Positions 55,996 to 64,000 of a DNA stretch of 64,000 nt are shown here, in pieces. Under the pieces are notes generated by a model. It worked only from the letters and a program-made list of their open reading frames with translations. It did not search any database and was not told where the DNA came from. Every line of letters starts with the position of its first letter. Within the stretch, counting starts at the first letter, position 1. Source of the stretch: Manihot esculenta (lineage: Eukaryota; Streptophyta; Magnoliopsida; Malpighiales; Euphorbiaceae); the NCBI RefSeq assembly GCF_001659605.2, contig NC_035170.2, positions 20,103,190 to 20,167,189 of the forward strand. The letters run 5' to 3'. The position numbers and the translations under genes were made by a program.

Positions 55996-58370
55996 ACCCT
56001 GATGTATTTCTCTTTCCTTATTGCTCCGAGAGCTGTAAATAGGTTGGGCTGATAGTTTATGGGTTAGAGTATTCCCTTTGGGTCAGTGGACCCAAGTGTT
56101 ATCCATCAGTGGCAGAGTCAGTCTGCCGGTATAGTTCCGAGTATGTTGTGAGTAGATGCCTTCCAGCCGACCTAGCTGTTCTAGATTTGACTGTTTGACG
56201 TCATTCTAGGGTTGCATTGGTTCTTCTACTAGTGGTACTACCTGAGTCTACAGAGACAAGGTAGTCGGGTTTAGAGGTCAGGATGGATCAGAGGTAGTCC
56301 TTAGAGGGGACAGAGTAGGGATACCTAGAGGTTCGATATCAGCCCTACAGGCTCGTAGGTTGGCCAGGAGAGGTTGTCAGGGGTTTCCAGCTCGTACAAG
56401 AGAGTTTAGTAGTTAGGTCAGGGAACCCGCCTCAGTACCAGTAGTGAGTTTTTTGATGTTTTCTCAGACAGATCGCCGGGTGTACCATCTGCTAGGGGGA
56501 TGGAGTTTTGAATTAAAGTGATAATGGGAACCAGACCCGTCCCTACCCCTCCCTACAGGGTAGCACCTGCAGAGTTAAAGAAGTAAGAAGAGCATGTTGC
56601 TAGAGTAGGTAGTTAAGGGTTTTCATCCGACTGAGCACTTCGCTTTGGAGCGTTCTAGTGTTGTGAAAGTGAAGGATGGATCCCTAGGACTTTGTATCGA
56701 CTACCAGTCGTTGAATAAAGTCACTACCCAGAATAAGTATTTGTTACCTTGGATTGACGATCTATTTTAAACCAGCTAGCAGGAGCCGGTTGTCTTTCCA
56801 AGATAGATCTGAAAATCCAGGTACCATTAGTTAAGATCAAGGAAGAAGATGTACCGAAGGCGGTGTTTAGAATCAGATATGGGCACTATGAGTTCCTAGG
56901 AATGTCGTTCAGGTTAATGAACGCCCCTACAACATTCATGGATCTCATAAGCAGAGTTTTAGTCGGTTTCTGGATCACTTCGCTATTGTCTTCATTGATG
57001 GTACCTCGGTGAGTTCCAGAAATACAGAAGAGTATGCCCATTATCTGAGGTCAGGATTGCAGATCCTGAGAGAACATGGCTTGGATGCCCAGTTCTCCAA
57101 ATGTGAGATCCGGTCAAGGAGCATATCTTTCTTGGGTCATGGTATGTCGGAAAAAAAAAAAGAAAAGTGAGGTAGACCCCCGAGAAAGTTGAAGTTGTAG
57201 CTGACTAGCCCAAGCCCATTGTAGTGACAAAGATCAAGAGCTTTTTGGGTTGGGCAGGTTACCTACTGAAGGTTCATCCAGAACTTCTCTAGAGTTGCTG
57301 CTCCTATGACCAGATGGACCAAGAAGAACCAGAGGTTGTGTGGTCTGTTTAGAGTAAAGAAAGTTTTGAAAAAGCTAAAGAAAATGTTGATGTCAGCACC
57401 AGTGGTGGCTCTGTCCACCAGTAATGAAGATTTCACAGTGTCCTGTGATGCGTCCCGGGTGGGACTAGATTGTGTGTTAATGTAAAGTGGCAGGATGATT
57501 GCTTATGCTTCTAGGTAGTTGAAGAAGCATGAGTTGAATTATCCTACACATGACCTAGAGATGGCAATTGTAATCTTTGTACTCAAGATGTGGAGGCATT
57601 ACCTTCATGAGGTAAAATGTGAGATCTTTACAGATCATAACAGTTGGCAGTACATCTTGAGTCAGTGAGAGTTGAACTTAAGGCAGAGAAGTGGGTAGAA
57701 CTGCATAGTGACTATGATTGCAAGATCCAATATCATCTGGGTGAGGCAAATGTTATGTTAGACGTCCTCAGCTGGAGATCACTTGGCAGTTTATCCCATA
57801 TTATAGCGGAGAGAAGGCCGGTGGTTAGAGAAAGAAGTAGAACTGCTGTGAGTCAGTAGGAGAGTTATGAAGTTGTCCGCAAGAGGCATGTAGAGTTTCA
57901 GAAGAGAGAAGAGTTTTGTCAGAGTGCGCAGTGAAAGCTTGTTAAGGTCTAGGAGAAGGTTGTGGTACACTGGGGGTGTCTCCTTAGAAAGGGTGATTCG
58001 TTATGGGAAAATGGGTAAACTAACTCTAAGATACATCGGACCCTTTGAAATCCTGCAAAGGATTGGAAATGTATCCCACGAGTTAGATTCGCCCACTTCA
58101 ATGGAAGAGATCCATCCGTTTTTCCATGTTTCCACGGTATATGAGTTCGTGTCGGATCCGAGTGAGGTTCTTAAAGGAACCAAAGGTGGGGATCATAGAG
58201 GATCTCACCTATATTGAGCAGTTAATACGGATCGTAGACACACAAGTCAGAAAGTGTGGAAACAAGGAGATCCCGATGGTGAAAGTCCCTTGGAATCACA
58301 TTAGTATGAAAAGTGCGCCTCGGAGACCGGAAGTTCATACTCCAGTGATACCGTGTTCCTTTTTAGACTA
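55996..58370 (+). pseudogene. T4 pol remnant without integrase core
   Basis: This is a heavily decayed pol. Recognisable pieces are the protease region (56000-56430), RT (L-G-L-C-I-D-Y-Q near 56690, F-I-D-G where F-I-D-D is expected near 56990, L-G-H-G-M near 57135), RNase H ([10 protein letters not shown] near 57440, T-D-H near 57635), and [16 protein letters not shown] (57790-57830). It then jumps straight to the R-x-R-T-A-V-S-Q segment. The H-H-C-C and D-D-E integrase parts are missing, as in T3. The tail has R-Y-I-G-P-F-E-I-L-Q-R-I-G-N (58030) and chromodomain-like sequence (58240-58300). Confidence 0.8.
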
Positions 58371-58451
58371 GAGTTTATGTGTTGTTATGATTGTGTTTAT
58401 GTTATGTATATGCATGTGCTAGTTGTGGAACATTCGGGGACGAATGTTCTT

Positions 58452-58464
58452 AAGGGGGGAAGAA
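58452..58464 (+). promoter_or_regulatory. T4 polypurine tract
   Basis: AAGGGGGGAAGAA directly precedes the 3' LTR. The 9-bp-arm hairpin lies at 58428-58449. Confidence 0.85.
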
Positions 58465-60933
58465 TGTAATACCCGGCTAGATTCCGGCATTGGAATCCCT
58501 ACCTTCCTGCGGAATCTCCGTTGGAAGCTGGAATTCTGACGATGCCAGAGTCTTCTAGAGGGGTAAAATGTGTTTCTAAAATGTTTTCACACGATTTTAT
58601 GGTTTTTAATGGAAAAGAAATGAGTTTTTAAAAGATTAGGCCAAGGAGGCATTTGCCAGGTTCGGCCGCCGAAAGTGAAGTTCGGCCGCCGAACATGGGA
58701 AGGTTTCGGGAGCGCTTTTGGCCTCCGAAAGCTTCGTTTGAACGAACCAAGGTTCGGCCGCCGAACATGCATGAGTTTAGGGGGCACGTTAGGCTGCCGA
58801 AGGTTGTTGACCAGGCCACCTATAAAGCGCCCTCAGATCGGAAATGGGCGAGTTTTCTCCCCATTCTCGAGCTCAGGTGAGTTTATGCCCTCCTTTGGTC
58901 GTTTTCATATTTTCTCTACCCATCCCTCAAGTTTTTCATGAGTTCTACCCTTGTTTTGAAGTTTTGAAGCTTGAATAGAAGTTTTGGAGCTTGGAGGCTT
59001 TTGGAGCTTGGATCCTCCACACCTTCGAGTTAGGGATCGCACCACCCCTCGATCTTCAAGAGGTAAGTGTAGATCCTTGCTTTTCTTGTGTTTTAATGAA
59101 GTTTTAAGTAAGTTTAATGAAGTTTTAATGATTGAGCATGGGTAGATATGCATGTTTAGGTTTATGAGGGTTTTATGCCCAATGTATGCTTATGTATGTT
59201 TAAATGATGTTATGTTGAAGGTTTAGGCTAGTTTATGCATGTGGGAGAGTGTATGCATGATTGGGACAGAGAAAGTGAGGTTTTGAGTAGTTTTGATGGT
59301 TTTGGCTTATGTGGGTCATACGCTATTTATGTATGCTTTTTGATGTTGTTGGTTGGAGTTTAAGCTTGTTTTAAGCTCCATTGTGTTTGGTTAAAAGTTT
59401 ATGCATGTTTTTAAGAGGTAGGATGCTTGTTTTGGGGGGTTGGGAGGCTTGCATGCACGAGGGCTGAGTTCTGGATGAACTCAGGTTCGGCCGCCGAAGG
59501 TAGTTTCGGCCGCCGAACCTGCCTATGGATGAATGGATTGGCCGCCTAACCTTACCCCCGAAAGTTGTGTTTTAGATCTGGAGCAGACTTTCGGCTGCCC
59601 AAGGTAATGTTCGGCTGCCGAAAGTGCCTGACTTTCGAATCTGCAGAAAGGTTTCGGCTGCCGAACCTGCCGCCGAACCTGCCGCCGAACCTGCATGGCT
59701 TTCGGCTCTGGAAGGCACCTTCGGCCGCCGAAAGTGCCCTGTCCAGCCCTTTCATAGTTGTTTTCTATGCATGTTTTGAGGATGTTTTAGGGGGTTTTTG
59801 GGAAGTTGTTTATGAGTGTTTAGAGTATGTTTGGTCCCTCACTTGAGTCCACCTGTGTAGGATCGGACCTGAGGAACCGAGGTGTTTAGCAGTGTTAGCT
59901 GCTTCAGAGTTAGTCCAGAGCTAGTCAAAGGTGAGTAGAACATAACTCGTTTAATATTAAAGAAATTAAATGTTTTACGCATGTTCATGCATTACGAATA
60001 CTATGTTATCTAATAGGTTGTTTGCATTAGAGTTCACGAATGTGTTGCATTGCATAATACGATGATGATGATGTGGATGGATATTGGATGATCCATTAGC
60101 CCTCAGTAGGATATGATATGACACGATATGACATGTATGACATGATATGAGATGGAAAGACCAGGCGTGGCCGTATCGCCCCTGGCATAGAGTAAGAGAA
60201 GTCCAGGTGTGGCCGTGTCGCCCCTGGCATAGAGTATGTGAAGCCCAGGCGTGGCTGTATCGCCCCTGGCATAGAGCATTGCTGAAGTTATTATGATATG
60301 AGACTTATATGTAGAGGGCTATTGGTGACAAATTCATCCTTGATGTGTATTGTTTGTGATGTGATGCATGTCATAAAAGCATATGATATAATAAACTGTT
60401 TTTCTATTTAGTTCTGCTCACTGGGCTTTATAGCTCACCCCTCTTCCCTAACCCCAGGTTTGCAGGGTCAGAGATAGTTCAGGAGGTCAGCAGATTACGG
60501 CTATGGTTATGATTTTTATGTAATAGTATAGTCGTGGACATGGTGAAATGTAAAGATGTGTATTAAAATGTAAAATGAGATAATGTAATGTAATGGATAG
60601 AGTTGTGCTTTGCCCTAGTGTGTGGTTCATCCCTCTGTACATGGTCTTTATGTATGTTTTATATTGAGACATGAAAACCAAGCTTAATGTATGTTGCCCT
60701 ATTAGAATTGATGATGAGAACTCTAGTGTTGGGTTTTATGATTATGAGTTGTGCATGCACAGGTTAAGCTTGGTAAATGAAAGAAAGAAAGTCTAAAATT
60801 TTTATGTTAATGTTGATCATGTATGGGATTAATCAGGTATACAGGATGCATGTTAGGCTTGCTATGGGTTCTGGCGACCTTAAGTCGATCTTGATCCTAG
60901 CGCCGGTAGCGGTCCGATTTTCGGGTCGTTATA
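58465..60933 (+). mobile_element. T4 3' LTR
   Basis: This 2469-bp LTR begins TGTAATACCCGGCTAGATTC. It matches the 5' LTR with scattered changes; for example, one GCCGAA-containing unit present at about 51903-51937 in the 5' LTR is missing near 58755. Its last bases read GTTATA instead of GTTACA. TSD GATAA follows at 60934-60938. Confidence 0.95.
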
Positions 60934-60938
60934 GATAA

Positions 60939-62846
60939 GTTCGGCCGCCGAACATTGCATGGTTTCGCCCGCCGAAGGTGAAGTTCGACTGCCGAACATT
61001 GCATGGTTTCACCCACCGAAGGTGAAGTTCGGCTGCCGAACGTTGCATGGTTTTGCATGCAGCTTAGGCCGCCGAAGGAGAGGCGGTTTGGCCACCTATA
61101 AAAGCCCCGTTGACCGGAAATGGAGTGTGTTTCACTCTCTTTTCGTGCATGGGTAGGTTCATGCTCTCCTTGGGGTGTTTTCATGATGTTTCTTCAAATC
61201 TTTCAAGGTTTTCATGAGTTTTCTCCTTGTTTTGAAGAGTTGTGAGCTTTGAGCAAGATTTTGAAGCTTGGAGACTTATGGAGCTTGCATCTCCATATCT
61301 TCACGTTTGGGGTCACACCAACTCTTGTTCTTCAAGAGATAAGTGTAGATCCTTAGTTTTTATGAAGTTTTAAGTGAGTTTTATGGAGGTTTATGGGTAG
61401 AGATGCCTGTTTAGAGTAAAGTGGGTTTTTGGTTGATTTGTGGTCAAAGCATACTTATGTGTTTAGATGTGTTGTTTGTTGGGGTTGTAAGGTAGTTTTG
61501 GCCCCCTTTGTGCCTATACTTGAGCATATGCAGGTTGTGGAAGTATGGTTTGCATGTTTTGGGTGTTGGAAGGTTTGGGTGGCTTGTTTGTGCATGAAGC
61601 TGAGTTCTGGATGAACTCAGGTTCGGCCGCCGAAGCAAGGATTCGGCCACCGAACCCCTTGGGAAGGCTGTTTTTGCCACCTAACCTTGCCCCCGAAAGT
61701 TTAGACTTTTGGCTCTGGAAGGGACTTTCGGCCGCCGAAGGTGCCGCCAAAAGTGCCCGAGTTTCATCTCTGGAGAGGGGGTTCGGCCGCCGAAGGTGCT
61801 GCCGAAGATGCCCTGTCCAGCTTTTCTTTGCTTGTTTTCCATGCATGCTTGAGGATGTTTTAGGGGGTTTTTGGGGAGTTGTTTATGAGTTGTTTAGAGT
61901 GTGTTTGGCACCTCATTTGAGTCCACTTGTGTAGGATCAGACCCGAGGGACCGAGGAGGCCATCAGTGTTAGCTGTTGCAGAGTCAGTCCAGCGTCTGCC
62001 AGAGGTGAGTAGAACTAAACTTAATGTTTTAAATTGAGAAATGAAATGCTTATAGCATTTTTCATGCACCATGAGTATGCAATAGGTTTATTGCATTAGT
62101 AGGCACGAATATGATACATTGCATTATTTATTGATGATGTGGATGGACCAAGGTGACCTCAATAGCCCATGATCTGTTAAGTAAGGAAAGACCTGTGTGA
62201 GCTCCCTGGGGGGGCCGGGCGCTGACAGAGGGAGTTTTGAGGTCATGTCCAATCCGAGATGTGAAATGTTTGTGCTGTGACGCATTTCATGAAAACATGA
62301 TTATTAATGAACTGTTTTCATTGTTTCTACTCACTGGGCTTTGTAGCTCATCCCTCTCCCCTAACCCTAGTTTTGCAGGGCCAGAGTTAGCTATGGAAAG
62401 TCAGAGTCAGCAGAGTGATGAGTATGAGTTGGCTATGGTTTTGGTTATGTAATAGAGTAGTGGACATGATGTAAATTAAAGGATTAGTATGTAATGTAAT
62501 GTATAGATATGTAATGTCATGTAATGGATAGAGTTGTGCTTTGCCCTAGTGTGTGGTTAATCCCTTGTTATGCATGATCTTTATTGAATGTTTCTTGATG
62601 AGAAATGTGTTGAACCGAGCCTGATGTATGTTATGCTGACCCTAGGGGTTCTATGTGTTCAGACATAGTGCATGCAGGTCAAGCTTGGTAAATGGGAGGA
62701 AAGTTTTTCAGCTTTATGTTTATGTTTGATCATGTATAGGATTTACCAGGTACACAGAGTTCATGATGGGTTTGCTACGGGTCCCGGCGGCCTTAAGCCG
62801 ATCTGGATCCTAGCGCCGATAGCGGTCCGATTTTCGGATTGTTACA
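60939..62846 (+). mobile_element. T3 3' LTR, second part
   Basis: It resumes the T3 LTR after T4 and ends CGGATTGTTACA. TSD CAACG follows (62847-62851). TATAAAAG is near 61100, and the second GCCGAA cluster lies around 61621-61810. It shows scattered differences from the 5' copy (46759-48860). Confidence 0.95.
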
Positions 62847-62851
62847 CAACG

Positions 62852-63230
62852 TGTGGAAAACTCACCCCATGTCATTCACTATGCCTCTCGCACACTGGAT
62901 GCTGCACAAAGCAACTACACAACAACTGAAAAAGAGCTCTTGGCAGTTGTGTTTGCTTTGGAGAAATTCAGACCTTACCTCTTGGGAACTAAAGTCATTG
63001 TCTATTCTGACTACGCAGCTTTGCGATATCTGATCAAGAAAAAGGAAGCAAAACCAAGACTCATTAGATGGATTCTTCTCCTACAAGAATTTGATATGGA
63101 AATAAGAGACAAAAAGGATAAAGAAAATCTCGTAGCCGACCATCTCAGCCGGCTTCCATCTAGCTCTACGCCTTGTCCAGTCAAGGAAGACTTTCCAGAC
63201 GAACATCTGTTCGTCACTCACTCTGCCTAA
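62852..63230 (+). pseudogene. A1 RNase H, second part; pol ends without integrase
   Basis: After removal of T3 and one CAACG copy this continues the A1 pol: [42 protein letters not shown] and V-A-D-H-L-S-R-L, all Athila RNase H motifs with the catalytic acidic residues visible. It closes with [11 protein letters not shown] and a TAA at 63228, where an Athila pol would go on into integrase. The integrase (about 1.3 kb) is absent. Confidence 0.88.
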
Positions 63231-64000
63231 GTGATCATGCCATGCACGCCACACCCCAGGGGAGTATTTAGATTCCTTTGTTCTCTTCTTTTCTTTTACA
63301 TTGAAGACAATGCATGATTTAAGTGTGGGGGTGCATACTTCTTTCTTCTTCCTCTCCTCCTCTTCTTCTCCCTTCTTCCTTTCTTCTTCTGCGAATTCAC
63401 AATACTTTCAGATTGCGAAAATTTTTTCTTTTCCTTTCAGTTTTGCATTTCTTTCAGTTTAAATAGCCACAGTTGAAATTTTTTTTAGTTTGTTTATGCT
63501 TTCAATAATACACACACAACCACAACCTTCTTCTTCTTTTTGTTTTGCTCTACTCAAACTAATGAACTAGGTTGGATGAGTTTTTCTTTCCATGACCCAT
63601 TGATGTGTTGACTCTTTAAACTTATGTTGAATCAATTGTAGTGAGTTATATTCATGTTTGAGAATTGCCTTTTGAATTGAATCTTTGAGTTTGCCATGGT
63701 GAAAAATATATTGATGACCCTCAATTGATGAGAATAAATTGAAAGTTGTGTGAATGAACTTAATGTGACTTGTTTTAGCAATTGGTGTTGATTTGCCCAA
63801 ATCATTGAGAGAAAGAAAATTCAGCAAAGGCAAAGACCTCAAAAGCACAAATCAAAAACTGTTCCAATGGTCAAAAGACTAAGAACAGAGCTAGTAGCCA
63901 CTTGGAAAGGTGACCAACTGAGTAACTGGGGGTGGGTATCACAAATATGTACCTTCACGTCAAAAGGTTGGTGACTTTTTCAAGCAAAATTAAAAGTGCA
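63231..64000 (+). other. A1 post-pol non-coding segment, runs off the edge
   Basis: There is no long frame. The segment has a polypyrimidine-rich stretch (about 63340-63400) and the G-rich block AAGTGTGGGGGTGCA (63321-63335). Near the edge, TGGGTATCACAAATATGT corresponds to 5125-5145 of A2. These blocks are shared with A2 (5005-5716). The 3' LTR of A1 should lie to the right of the window. No env-like gene is seen. Confidence 0.7.

Noticed and set aside
63231..64000. Possible env-like gene after Athila pol
   Set aside because: No frame of adequate length and no signal peptide or membrane segments; the same region in A2 is also non-coding.

Overview
The window is plant nuclear DNA, almost certainly a dicot (tentative; the species cannot be read from it), and consists almost entirely of nested Ty3/gypsy LTR retrotransposons. 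I see no host gene, tRNA, rRNA or CRISPR array. Three lineages are present: Athila (labelled A), Tekay/Del-type chromoviruses (T) and a Tat/Retand-type element (R). Calls rest on protein motifs, LTR ends (TG...CA), primer binding sites (PBS), polypurine tracts (PPT) and 5-bp target-site duplications (TSD).

Left block (1-13048), all minus strand, outermost first: R1 (Tat-type; LTR 12596-13048, gag/protease to 10009) is cut at the start of RT by A2 (Athila; LTR 8631-10008, internal 5005-8630). A2 is cut in its 3' non-coding part by A3 (Athila; LTR 3227-5004, internal 1885-3226). A3 is cut by T5, a Tekay-type LTR running off the left edge (1-1884).

Middle (13049-19050): about 0.9 kb of AT-rich DNA without recognisable genes, a solo Athila LTR (A4, 13965-15538, TSD ATAGG), unassigned DNA, then a decayed minus-strand Tekay element (T7, from 16034) carrying a second solo Athila LTR (A5, 16236-17789, TSD CCCAT).

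Right block (19051-64000): a plus-strand Athila element A1 (LTR 19051-20660) is inserted in T7 and runs off the right edge. Its gag is split by T2 (minus-strand Tekay, 22063-44037). T2 contains T1 (28402-38300, TSD TCCAA), a complete, nearly pristine element with one 1675-codon polyprotein, and a solo Tekay LTR, T6 (39445-41690). The RNase H part of A1 is split by T3 (46759-62846, TSD CAACG), whose 3' LTR is split by T4 (51617-60933, TSD GATAA). Nesting reaches four levels: T7 > A1 > T2 > T1 and T7 > A1 > T3 > T4.

Only T1 looks able to make all its own proteins. A1 lacks integrase, A2 lacks RT, T3 lacks the Gag capsid and most of pol, T4 lacks the integrase core, and T2 carries nonsense codons. 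The most unusual signal is a 13-bp palindrome, TTCGGCNGCCGAA. It is clustered on both sides of the TATA box in the Tekay LTRs, and also occurs in one Athila LTR and, in frame, in Athila gag and pol linkers. The second is a roughly 370-bp patchwork of copied local fragments at the broken end of T2 (21694-22062).
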